Shown here: piece after piece, positions 1-26,050 of the stretch
How positions within the stretch are numbered: the stretch's first letter is position 1
Layout: each line of letters begins with the position of its first letter
Assembly (NCBI GenBank): GCA_019155185.1
Contig: CM032811.1
Location: 12,234,075 to 12,298,074 of the forward strand
Length of the DNA: 64,000 bases
DNA from: Beaufortia kweichowensis
Lineage: Eukaryota > Chordata > Actinopteri > Cypriniformes > Gastromyzontidae
Reading direction: 5' to 3'
Made by a program: the position numbers and the translations under genes
Notes under the pieces: generated by a model
The model's input: only the letters and a program-made list of their open reading frames with translations
What the model was told of the DNA's origin: nothing
The model's database searches: none

Positions 1-1597
1 CATTAAATCTTCATTACTTGTCAACATCATAAGGGAGGTCTGTCAATTTGCGGCCTCAATGAGAATTAAAGCAAGTATTGCTCAAGCTAGAGTCTGTTTT
101 TCAAACGAGACTAACTTCATTACCCCGGGCATCATCACAGAGACGAGGACTGAGACATCAGCATTATTCAGCATAAAGATGATACGTAGCTGAACACGGG
201 AGGAAAATAAGGGCTTGTTTTAGGAATGTTTTCATGTCTACTGGTTGTTGAGATTTTGACAAGTTTTATTGGTCCAAGAACAACCCTGGAACTAATCCTA
301 ACTAACCTATAAAATCCAATACAACGTGATGCCAAATCATAAAATCATTTTATGAGGTGCTAAACTGGTATCAATTTGTGTGATCTAATTTGTATGTTTT
401 AGTCAAACCTGCTTTGATGACCATTAGGTTAAAAGGTTATTTTTAGGTGAATATTAGTGTCATTTGTGGCTAACATCAAAGGTCCAGCCAAGTTCTCTGG
501 TATTTTGGTAAAAATTAACTTTTAAATATTACTAATACGATATTTTCCCCAAATTGTCAATTTTGTATTCAGTCTATGTAAATAAGTTTATGACAGATTT
601 ATGTGAATTTTCTTTTATTTTAAGTTTTTTTATGTTTTAAGTGCATTTTTATCTTTTGTATTTTGTACTTTTTAAATTACTTTTTTATGATAAACTTGTT
701 GGGTCACAGTGTTCATTCTGGCTCCTGAAACAAGTCCACTGTTGTAAAAGTGCATGTGACTTTTTTGTAGTTACACTTTGCACATCCTTATCAAATTGTG
801 ACCAAAACAGTTGTTTTTTCTCAGATAATCAGGACTGTTAATTGAAATTGATCCAGACAGCATCTTCTCAGGCTGAAATACCGTGGATTTGGCTGGAGCT
901 TTAGAACTGAAGAAACCACAGGAGACTAGAGAGTTTTAAGAAACAAGGATCTCAGCATTTGTCATGAAGAAAACAATATGTCCAACCCAATAATATCATG
1001 ACCTAATACCATGTTTACTAGAGGGGCATTGTGTGACACTGAACTGTTAAATAAATCTAAATCAATCAAATGTTGTGTATAAATACAAGCAGTGCCAAGA
1101 TGTGACATCTCAGAGGCTTAAACAGAGCAGTGTTGAGCAGGGTGATCCGTGTGAAAGGACTGACTGTGTGCCGGAGAGATGAGATTAATGATACTCTGTT
1201 AGAGCAGATACGGCATTATACTGTAATTGACTGTTTTCTGGGAAATGCAGTATGGTCATTGCCATACAACAGATATGGCTTTATAATGTAAGAGAGATTG
1301 TTTCCTGGAAGTGCTGTATGCATGTGGCTGTTTACTTGTGACCTTAAAATGAGCTTGTTAATGTTATTTAGATGTCCTTTTAGATCTACCTTAGACTTGG
1401 AAGCATTTCCATCTAATCACAATCACAATGGACTACATTTATGCTACTTTTTGTCATTTTAAAGCATGACAGCCCAAGTCCCCATTCACTTCCATTCTAC
1501 TAAAAGAAGTGACATCCGCAACTTTTGCATCTCTACATGTGCAGCTTTAATTTTATTTCTTTTCTATTTCACAGACAAAATTAATTCATACATATTT

Positions 1598-1645
1598 GTC
1601 ACTTTGGATAAAAGTGTCAGCTAAATGCCTAAATGTAAATGTTAA
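1598..1645 (+). mobile_element. SINE/LINE tail fragment
   Basis: Contains CACTTTGGATAAAAGTGTCA followed by GCTAAATGCC and AAATGTAAATG, the conserved 3' tail shared by many fish SINEs. Confidence 0.55.
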
Positions 1646-2781
1646 TGCATACAGGTTTGGGACTACATGAGGTTTTCATTTTTGGGTGCATTGTTTCTTT
1701 AAAACTGTGGTATGCCCATTACAAACATCATAACCTCTGTACAAAACAAGTTGTTTGTTCAAGTTTGAAAGCATGGAAAATGTATATAAATTATTAGAAA
1801 TCTGAACAGTTTCAGCTGAAAAGTGTGCGAAATTGGGCAATTCCTGCCCAAGTTTGTCCAGCCAGCCAGCGCCTCCAGAAACAATGAAAAGGAAAAACCC
1901 ATGATCTATCAAGATTAGAAATTGCCAAATTGTTTTCTCTCTCCCGTTCTCCTCCTTCCCCGCTCCTCTTCATCTCTTTACCTCTTTTCTTTTCCTAACC
2001 ACCTGCCATATAAATAACCTGTTAAAAATGGACACCTCAAATTGAGCTCTGGCTAAAACAACCAAGTCATTTCACCTCCCGACAACAATTGATCAATTGT
2101 AATTACCGACCTGCGGATTGGACCTGGAGTCTGCCTGCTGCCCCAGGGGGACCCAACAGAGAAAGCAAACACCAGTAACAGGTAGACTCCATAGGACAGA
2201 ACAAGAGAGAGTGGCTTTTAATTGCTTTGTGCAGTGCGTAATTGAAGGTTCAAGTGTGTTGCCATGAAGAGTGTGACTTCACTTGGCCTTGTCTAATTAA
2301 TCCCGTCACACGATCCTTCTGCCTTCAATTTTCACGTTTGGCTCTCATTGTTAGGTGCGAATAAAGCTGGAAATATAGGAATGGTAACTGTATGCTGCGT
2401 GCTGAGCCAGATGCACACAAATAAACCATATGGAGGGGTCCCATTGTTTTGGATCTGGGATAAATGATTTCGTATCTCGTGCCTGGAGCAGCGGAAAATT
2501 GAAAACATAATGCACCCTTATTGTTGTTTACGTACTGTATGTTGATGGAAAGCCACCAAGTGGCTATGGCTATTTTACATCATGACAAAATAAAGTTTTT
2601 CTGATTGCTTTCTTTTGTTTTCATCTTAATTAGTAATGTTAAATGGAAAAACTAATGAAATTTGGTGTTCTGAAAAATTTCATTTAAATTCTATGCATTT
2701 AGGCAAAAAGTCATTTTTTTGTTGTACATCGTCTTGTTTTATTAACCCATGTTAACATTTTCTTAAAAGACTCCCGTAAGT

Positions 2782-3010
2782 GCTGTCTGTGAAAACCAGG
2801 CTAAAGTCTCATAATCAAATTATGAGATACAAGCATCAAAGTTTGATTTCACCTAAATATCAATATGATTTCAATCTTTGAAATGCCATCACTCAGTCAA
2901 TATTAAAGATATCAAGGTTATATTTTCACAAAATGTTCTTTACATTATGTAGGATTTAATGTGGAAAACTGTAAATCACACTTTACCTCAGTTTACACAG
3001 ACAGGGTTAC
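2782..3010. mobile_element. Foldback MITE, copy A
   Basis: Starts CTGTCTGTGAAAACCAGGCT and ends with a diverged inverted copy (GTTTACACAGACAGG). It shares the internal text AAAGATATCAAGGTTATATT with the copies at 42.8 and 44.4 kb. Non-coding. Confidence 0.65.
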
Positions 3011-3509
3011 ATATGTTCTCTTAAAAAGTTGAATATTTTTAAGAAATAAAAAATGTAACTTTATTTTGTGTCAAAATTATAAAACATGTTGGGTGGGGAG
3101 AAAATCATTATGAATGTAAAACCACAGGAATAAAGATTTCTATGTAGGTTTTGAATGACATGATGAAAAAATTTTCAAAATGAACTGTCCATTTAAAGCA
3201 CCACTTTCCTCAGGGTTTGTTGTGTGTTATTTTGCATGTCCAAATAGCTGAATCAAATGATCATCTTGTATATTATTCCTCTTTGCTGTATAAAAACCCA
3301 CCTATGTATATTAGCTTGACGTGCAACACGCTGATTTGGAATCAGTTAGCCTAATAAACCACAAAGGAGGCACAAGTGGTCTTGAGCACACACTAAATAA
3401 ACACCCTATGTTCTTCCCAGCAGGACCTAATGATGAGCTCTTTGGCTCACTTTCACTGGAAGATTCTCTCCCTACACACTGTTTACACAGTTACATATGT
3501 CTGGACTCA

Positions 3510-3990
3510 CAAGAGCGCTGAAGGGTCGCGGGCTGAACGCTCAGCGTCGCGAAGACGCGAGATGCTCGGCGCAACAGTACGCAGCACCTCGCGTCCTTCT
3601 GTTCTCTTCACAGCACATCTGAAGAAGGCGAACTGCACTTTTACCAACACCCCTCCCTGATACCCATGTTGCCGTTGGACGGGAGCCACCAATCACGGGC
3701 CAACCGAGTTAACACAACTTCCGTTCAGCACAAGGAACCATCTGTTTTTAAGGCAGAAAGAAGAAAAAGAAATAAATAAATGCGCGCGACCCAACACGCG
3801 CGGCTTTGCGTCGAGCGTACGCAGCAGCACGACATACGAACGTGAGAAGGTTTGACGTCGTGATTTCTGACATCATTTGTCCACATTATTTTCTTTCTAA
3901 CTCCAAACTTGAGCGTTTTATTAACAGTAACTAATAAGAGTTTGTTTGTCGCGTCTCGGGGTGTTTTGCGATAGATTTGCGACATGTGGT
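3510..3990. promoter_or_regulatory. CpG-rich island, orphan promoter candidate
   Basis: An island dense in CG dinucleotides inside otherwise AT-rich DNA. It contains a CCAAT box (plus strand, near 3690, ACCAATCACGGGCCAA), a CRE-like TGACGTCG (about 3854-3861) and potential donors facing outward on both strands (plus GTGAGG near 3991; minus GTGAGT near 3512-3507). No coding gene was recognised starting here. The arrangement resembles a bidirectional promoter. Confidence 0.5.
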
Positions 3991-4735
3991 GAGGGCTGTA
4001 TGTGTGGCGTTTTGTTCTCAGCACCTCTTTTTAAAGTTGTTTTTGGCAGTAAAACATATCCTCATGGTACCCACAGTCATTTTGTGTTCTTACAGATTAA
4101 GGCCTTAACTATTAAGGTGAAGGTAAATCCATTTTCATTTCTTAAAGAGCCGAGGTACATTTAAAAAATGCATTATTTAGTAGTTTTGACACAGGGCTCA
4201 TACGTTAACATGATAATCCAATTTCTGTATGAAAACTAAGCAAAGTAGAGAAAGAGACGTCATTATTCAGGGGACCTATTTCTAGGTTTCTTTTTTAAAG
4301 GCTATTTCTGGAGCCAGGGGTGTTATAAATGTGTCTGACTAAATTTACCTCAGTAACATTAGTCTTGACTCCACATCAGCTAGTATATTTATTTTCCAGG
4401 CAGTGAGATGACAGGACTTCATCTTTTGAGATGACATGACTGCTGTGTGCTCTTCTTTTAAAGCAATGCATTATGGGAGATCTTGTGCTTTTTTGTTCTT
4501 TGTTGTCACAATTATGATACACATGTAAAGATAGTGTTTTGGGGTTTATGATTGAATCGCTGTCAGTAACTTTTTAATTCATTTTGATTTGTCAATATGT
4601 ACAATAGTTTCTTTCAGTGTTTGTTTAAAATGCCTTAAAACATGATGGTTAAGCCTTCTAATACAGAAATGTAAACTTTTAAATATATGATATCAACAAT
4701 TTAAATGTTTCTATTATTTTATAGAAATAAAATAA

Positions 4736-5075
4736 TGTGAAATCCAGGCTCAAGTCTTAAAATTCATTTATGAGATTAGAAGCATCAAAACAGTCACAGT
4801 CAGAAAACGATGAAAATATACAATGTAAATTGCTGTAAATTATGGATTTTGAGATACAATACTCAGACTTTCTTTTATAATACTAAAATGATTTTAAATA
4901 CTGCAATTGATGCTTTGGTTGACACTATGTTTTATTTTGCAATAAATTCTGGAAGTTGGCTTCTTAAACACTGATTTCAGTCTTTGACATGATCTTACTC
5001 AGTGAGTGTTAAGATATCAAAGTTATATTTTTAAATAATGTTCTTTACATTGTGAATAATAAATTTAAGTCATCT
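4736..5075. mobile_element. Foldback MITE, copy B (diverged)
   Basis: The left end TGTGAAATCCAGGCTCAAGT and internal AAGATATCAAAGTTATATTT identify the same family as the copy at 2782-3010. The right terminal repeat is lost or too diverged to define. Confidence 0.5.
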
Positions 5076-5190
5076 CAAGGGTTCAACTTTAAACAGTACA
5101 CATGTTTTTGGATATCATTAATTTCTCACTCATTAACCCCTACCTTTTGTCCCTGTCTGCTATCTCTCCTCTCTCTCTCTCTCTCTCTAG

Positions 5191-5283
5191 TGACAGATGG
5201 GTTGGCCAACCTCTCTGAGGACAGTGTAATGTGGACCTGTCTGTGCTTGACAGGACGGCAGAGATCAAACGACATTCTGGAAG
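5191..5283 (+). ncRNA. Plus-strand exon-like segment 1 of a possible unannotated transcript
   Basis: A (CT)n polypyrimidine tract ending in CTAG (5190) precedes 93 nt that end AAG|GTGAAGT. The segment is open in one frame (TDGLANLSEDSVMWTCLCLT then GRQRSNDILE) with no recognised homology. It lies 1.2 kb downstream of the CpG-rich island on the same strand. It may be an exon of a lncRNA or short coding gene, or it may be chance. Confidence 0.3.
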
Positions 5284-5679
5284 GTGAAGTGCCTTTCCTT
5301 TAGCCAACTTCCCTGTGTGATGTGTGGTAGTAGAGACAATTTGCAGCCTAGCTGACCATGGAATGCTTAAACTACTTACTGCTTAGTTCTGTATACACAA
5401 TGAAAGCATTGAGCGCTGAAATTGTGTAAAGCTAATGTACTGTTTCCATGTTAGCATCTGTCTGCTATACCACTCATATGAATGAATATAATCATCTTCA
5501 TGATATTAGCATGTTCTTAAACATTACAGGGATAATGAGGTCTAATATTATAACTGAATATTCAACTAAGTAACATCTGCAGACAGTAGATGCTAGGCTT
5601 TTGTTGAAAGAAACTTGCATTTAATTTAATGCTTTGACATTCATTTTTTAAAATGTCTAAATACCAAATGTCTTGTTGT

Positions 5680-5815
5680 TCATGTTAGTTCATTGTGCAT
5701 TAACTAATGTTAAGAAGTACAACTTTTGATTTTTAAATTAACATAAACTTATATTAACTAATGCTGTAGAAGTACTATTCATTGTTAGTTCATGTTTATT
5801 TCATAGTATATTTTC
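5680..5815. mobile_element. Palindromic hAT-type MITE remnant
   Basis: Contains the motif strings TTAGTTCATTGTGCATTAAC, CTAATGTTAAGAAGTACAAC and the reverse-oriented ATTGTTAGTTCATGT, a widely dispersed teleost foldback repeat. A second copy lies at about 13.69-13.93 kb. Confidence 0.5.
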
Positions 5816-5822
5816 TTTTTAT

Positions 5823-7496
5823 GGAAGCCCTGAACCGCAATGTAAAAAAATCATGGTGAAGAAAAAAATAGTCTTTATATTCATTTCTAGAGCCTAAGTC
5901 TTATTTTCCTCTTCAAAAAAAATGTTTTCATCTTTTATTTTTCATCTTTGAAAAATATTTTTTCCTTAAATTTTCTTTTTGTTTTAAATTTTTTTTTTCA
6001 GCTTCAAACTTTTTTTATTTTCACAATTTTTATTCAAATATTTTTTTCATCTTAAAAAAAAAAAATGTTCTTTCTTCAAAAACATTTATTTATCTTTAAA
6101 AAAATGTTTTTCCATTTTAACATTTTTTTATCTTACATTTTTTTCCATTTAAAAATGTCATATTCACATTTTTTATCTTCAAAAAGTATAATTTTCCTTC
6201 TTCAAAATCTTTTTCTCTTTAATTTTTTTACCTTCCAAATTTTTTATCTTTACATTTTCTTGTGATTTTTTTTTACCTCTTAAAATTTTTCCATCTTTGA
6301 ATTTTTTACAAATTTATTTATGTTCAAAAAATGTTTTCTTTAAAAAATTATCTTTAAAAAATAATTTTCAAAAAAAAAACCAAATTCTTATTTTTTTAAT
6401 TTAAAAAAAAAAATCTTCCAACAAAAAATTTATCCTTCAAAAATTTCTTTTCATCTTAAATTTTATTAAATTAAACTTTTTCCTTAAAAAATATTTTTTA
6501 TCTTCAAAAAGTCTTATATATTTTTATGATATTTTTTTTCATCTTTTTTTTTTAGTCTTATTTTTTTTCTCCCCTCTTCAAAAAATTATCTTTTTCATCC
6601 TACACATTTTTTTACATCTGCATTTTTTTTACATCTTTAAAAAAATTCCTATTTAAAATTTCTTTAATATTTTTTCATCTTTACATTTTCTTTTCATTCT
6701 AAATTTTTAACCTCTTTAAAAAAATGTCTTATCTTTAAAATTCTTTTTCCATCTTTGACTTTTTAAAAAAATGTATTTATGTTAAAAAAAAAATTTCATC
6801 TTTAAAAAGAATTTTCTTAAAAAAAAAATCTTAAAAATATTTTTTTCTCAAAATCTTTTTATCCTAATATTTTTTTCATCTTAAATTTGTTTTATAAACT
6901 TAAAAAAAAAATCTCTTCAAATTTTTATCTTCAAAAATAAAAAAAAATTCTCCTTCAAAATTTTCTTTTCATCTTGAATTATTCTTAATATTTATTAAGA
7001 ATAATTTATTATTCTTAAAATTATTTCATCTTTTAAAAATTCCTATTCAAATTTTTTTATCTTCAAAAAGAAAAATATTTTATTTATCTTCAGTATTATT
7101 TTTTTCATCTTCAAAATATTACTAATTTTAAAAGTTTCTTTTCATCTTTAAATTTTTTTACCTCTTCAAAAAAAATTCTATCTTGTTTTTCATCTTACAT
7201 GTTTTTCCCTCCTCAAAAATGTTTCCTCTTCAAATTTTCAAAAAATTTTTTTTCATTTAATCTTCAAAAAAGAAATAGAAGATAAAACCAACATTTTGTA
7301 GATGAAAATATTTTTTTTTTGAAGATGGGGAAAAAAGTTTTAAGATAAAAAAAAAATTGAAGAGGGAAAAAATATTTTTATAGAAAAAAAAGAGAAGAGA
7401 ATCTTTAGGACTTCTTCTTTAGTCTCCAGGAAGGAATTTGAGGACACATTTTTTTCTTCACCATGAAATGTTTTTACGTCGTGGTTCAGGACTTCT
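5823..7496. mobile_element. 1.67 kb inverted-repeat element with T-rich degenerate tandem core
   Basis: The outer roughly 50 bp are inverted copies. The left end starts GGAAGCCCTGAACCGCAATG and continues to TCATGGTGAAGAAAAAAAT (about 5823-5871). The right end, reverse-complemented, starts AGAAGTCCTGAACCACGACG and continues to the same TCATGGTGAAGAAAAAAAT (about 7447-7496). The core is a highly degenerate array of T-runs, CATCTT units and A-runs, which flips to the complementary strand orientation from about 7265 to 7400. No transposase ORF; a non-autonomous DNA transposon is likely. Confidence 0.65.
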
Positions 7497-7720
7497 GTAT
7501 CTTTTTGATCATAAAGTGAATGCTTTCCAAATTTACACCTATAGTACACCAGCATCTCATTTCATCCAGCACGCATGTATGTGACCCAAAGCTATATAGC
7601 ACTGCACCACAACCCAATTTCACTGCTTTCTGAACACAGATCAAGAGCGATTCATCACTGTCATACTCTCAGACATCTTCCCAAAAGCCCGACCCCTTTT
7701 GTGTTTTTTATCCGCCGCAG

Positions 7721-7821
7721 ACGTGCAAAGTGAACATCAAGAACAATGTAATGGGTGTCAACCGGTGGCGATGCCCGAGTTCAGTCTGTGCTCAGCATCA
7801 ATTATTGTTCCCAAACCGTGA
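7721..7821 (+). ncRNA. Plus-strand exon-like segment 2, phase-compatible with segment 1
   Basis: It follows a T-rich tract and CCGCAG acceptor (7715-7720). Joining to the segment ending at 5283 continues its reading frame for 32 codons (DVQSEHQEQCNGCQPVAMPE, then FSLCSASIIVPKP) to TGA at 7819-7821. From the ATG at 5229 this gives a 51-codon ORF. No family recognised. The end of the exon is undefined. Confidence 0.25.
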
Positions 7822-10312
7822 TCCTCTCCAGAGTCAGCAGCATCTACCGGCCTGATCTTTAATCATCTCACTACATAGAATTATCAAAGGTGTGTAAAAC
7901 ATTCACAATGTGAAATTCTTTTAAACAAGTGAGAGTTGTTTGGATTCATAACAAATAAAAAACACAATACATATTTTGTGATACATATGCTCCTGACACT
8001 TTACATATAACAAGTTCTCATGTGATTAATGTATGTGTGATGTTTGTGAAGAAATTATATAAATCACTGAGAGTGTGAAAAGTACAAAGGGCCAAAATTG
8101 CTCATAGTTGAATAAACATCAGAGAATACATCAAATGTTATGCTACCTATAATTGTTTGCATGACATATCAGAAGCACACAATTTGTTCAAGCGTTAATA
8201 TTTTTCAGATTTATATGACTGTTATATGACAGTGTAAATGGTGGTTGTATCAGTCCGCCTTCCCAGTGCAGTTGTTCCTCTGAATTGCCTCGTGAATGAT
8301 TTATGTCAACCAGTACGGCCCTCAACGACTGAAGGCCGAGGGCCAATAAATGTCTTTTCATAGGTAAACACGACGTATTAAAAGCCGACTTGTTGGGACT
8401 GTTCAAAGACGTTTCGGCTACAGGGAGAACATTTGGTCTCATTTCACTTGTCAAACATCAGAGTGTCACAACCACTCAGACAACACAAACCATTTCCCAC
8501 AGGTAAACACAACCTGCCGTAAAGCCGAGCAGAGTAGCAGAACATTTAGCAAACATGGGAAGATTTAAGCGAAACTGTTACAGCCACTTTGTTAATGGAT
8601 CCAGTAGCTTCAAAGTATATTTGCTGACTGGTAAATGGTAAGGGATGGTGAATTTATCACTTCTAAGTGGATAAAGGCAATTTAAGAGGTTTAGTGGTTC
8701 ACAATGTCGTGTGTGGGTGGTAATTTTTTGTAATATTTGGAATGTGAAACACAAAAATATAAATGCATTTTCTCATGCATGTTCCCATTGGGTTTTTTTT
8801 CCAAAGCGGGTGTGCAGCATTGAAATAAACAAATTTAGCATAAAAGCTCAGAGGACATCTGTAGCTCTATTGAAAGAATTGTTTAACAAGATTATCATGG
8901 AGATTATCCAAATTTACACACTCTTTTTCTCATTTGACCTCTGTTCTCACTTTCCAGTACACTTACCATTCCACCACATATTCAGAGCACAGAGGACTTT
9001 TGCATGAGATTTCAATGATGAATGTTTGAATAAACCACCATCATTTGTGCTTTTTTGGTAACCGTGACGGTCGTTTTAACAGCCAAATTTGACCACAGCT
9101 TTAAGCCGACGCAAGTGATTATTATGAGACTCAGACGTCAGACACATTTACAGCTGTGTTGTTAAAGGTGTTTTCATGAGTCGGAAAAACATGGTGGTTT
9201 ATGTGCATTACTATGTTGAGATTGTTTAAATGAAGGTTTGTGTTAACCACACTTGCATAATTTTAAAATAATGCTACTAAAAATAATGAAGGCAAACCAA
9301 AAAAAACAACATTTTAACTAATAGATATATAAATATAGTGTTAACTGTAATAACATTACAATGCAAAAATTTTATGTTGCAAATGGAAAAGTTTGACTAA
9401 ATAACAATGTCCAGCAATGTCTTGAATGTCTCCTAAATTTGATCATAAACTACAAAACAATATACTGATTATTTGCTTAGTTTTGTCATTAAAATTTCAG
9501 CCAAAAATGTACAAAAATCACATTAAACCTCAATGTGCATATTCAGGAAAAAACAATTCAAGAACTGTATTTCAACACTATTTTATTACAGAACTGTAGC
9601 TATTGCCATTCCCTTCGCAATTATGTATATATATATTTTTACATTCCATAAACACTGATTTTTCCAATGTAAAAAAGAATGAAGAATAAAATAATGAAGG
9701 TACTGCAGAGCGTAGCTGCCGTCTGATCATACGTGACTAAAATTACATGAAAAGCAGCATTGAGGTGCATTAACCTGAATATACGCGTTCATATTTTCAA
9801 AAATGGAACAGGGGAGCGAGTAATGGCACAACATTCTTTTTTTTCTTATATGAGAAAAGCAATTTTTCATCGTAATCATACAAATGTTGCGGACGTGTGA
9901 ATCTTGCAACCTTGCACAGGATTTCTGTGAAACAGTGCCAGATATATTTTAATGTTACTGAAGTATACATCCAGTGAAGATGTTGATTTAAATAGATCTT
10001 AAAAACATTTTGAGAAGTATTTTCAAACACCATGTAGTATTATAAAAATCATGATTTTTTTAAGTTTCATTAATTCATTAAGATTTTCTTGCACCACCCC
10101 TTGTCTAAGACTATATATTCATATGAGAATATATAAATACGGGTATATGCTAACCCTTCATAAATAACATAAATTTGTCATTACGCTGTGCTACGATATA
10201 ACCACCAGAAGTACAGTCTCGTATGTTTATGAGTCCTGGACAGATCAGAACTGATGCTTGTGGAATCACTTCAGATATGTGCTGCTTCACTTCAACATGG
10301 AGTTTGAAGGAT
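7822..10312. other. Intergenic or distal etv1 3' region
   Basis: AT-rich with many stop codons in all frames. Short ORFs near 8.2, 8.7 and 9.8 kb have no coding signature. Part may be long 3' UTR of etv1. Confidence 0.4.
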
Positions 10313-10733
10313 TTTATTTCCATAGTAATACACTGTATTATTTATTCAGGTACTCAGTATGACACCAAGGGAGAGAAAACAAATGGCAAAATTGTGTGAA
10401 AATAACAAAAGCGCTCCACAAACAATCCGAGAAGAGTTCAATGGTAAAAGAGGTCGGGGTTCATCCACCCGCGTGCTCCAGACTCTAACCTGTCTAAGCA
10501 GAACAAAACGTCTGTCCAGAGATACGCCGCTTCCCCGTGAGATTATGGCATGCTGAAACATCCTTTTCCACATCAACAAAAACACCAAAGGAGCATCTAA
10601 AGTAACTACGATAAGTCTGTAGGTTTACACACTGCTACTCTTTGTCCATAAAGTGCACTTCCTCTTTGTCCTGGGGAATGACTGAGAAGAGAATTAGGGA
10701 AAGTCTGTAAGAGTTTTTTGAGGACCGCAGCGT
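10313..10733 (-). other. etv1: etv1 3' UTR with candidate poly(A) signals
   Basis: Minus-strand AATAAA hexamers occur at 10346-10341 and 10318-10313, about 390-420 nt after the stop codon. They would define a short 3' UTR. A longer UTR running into the AT-rich 8-10 kb region cannot be excluded, because further TTTATT strings occur on the plus strand there. Confidence 0.5.
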
Positions 10734-25446
<14,713 letters not shown>

Positions 25447-25844
25447 TCTGCAAGATTTGGATGCTGTCTTGAGTTGATGCGCATTCGTTGAGACCGATCA
25501 CCCTTTGGAGAGCAGATTGACTTTCAGCGCTTTAATGAAGATGGAGAGGTACGTGAATAAACTGTCTGCGCACTTGTGCGCATTCAGCGTGACCATTTAG
25601 AAACACGTTTTTTATTTGACACACTACACGTCGGGCTCTCTTACAAAATAGACATCAAATTGAGCACATCCGTTTATAAAGTTACACACAAACTTTCCTA
25701 ATCCAAAATATTAAGCGCGCACTGCGCGCGTAACGCGTGGAAACGATCCTTCGGAAGTAACGGACTTTGGAAACTAGATTTTCTTGTTCGTTTACCCGAA
25801 ACGCCGAAGGTGATGGAGATCTAAAAGCGTAAAAACACACTCAC

Positions 25845-26050
25845 CCCAGTGAATCGCACCGCATTCATTCATGGATGTGTGTCCGGACTGAATGCTAAGC
25901 GCGCTCTCGTCTCTCCTGCGCCTGAAGCTGTCGCGCTCGCTGCTGCTGGTCCAGGGGCCTCCCTTCACAAACAGCCGGCGCCCCGCTTCCCATTGGCTGT
26001 CACTGTCCTCCACCAGATCAGATTTCCAGCCGTCAATCATCAGTCTGGTT
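25845..26050 (-). promoter_or_regulatory. etv1: Probable etv1 5' non-coding exon and proximal promoter
   Basis: A GC- and CpG-rich patch upstream of the coding start. On the minus strand it contains a CCAAT box (25995-25991, AGCCAATGGG), then GC-rich sequence, then a strong splice donor GTGAGT at 25844-25839. That donor could join to the acceptor just before the ATG exon. The transcription start is inferred to lie roughly between 25.9 and 25.98 kb. No clear TATA box was seen. Confidence 0.55.

Larger units (their letters stand above)
1..3509. other. Intergenic, downstream of etv1
   Basis: No gene recognised on either strand. Contains a SINE tail (1.6 kb) and a MITE (2.8-3.0 kb). The 1.98-2.38 kb part is complex, non-repetitive and rich in TAATTA/CAATTA homeodomain-type motifs, as conserved enhancers often are. 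This is a candidate only, since conservation cannot be judged from one sequence. Confidence 0.4.

Noticed and set aside
5880..7400. CRISPR-like or satellite array
   Set aside because: Units are irregular, with no constant repeat and spacer lengths, and this is a vertebrate genome. It is the degenerate core of an inverted-repeat element.
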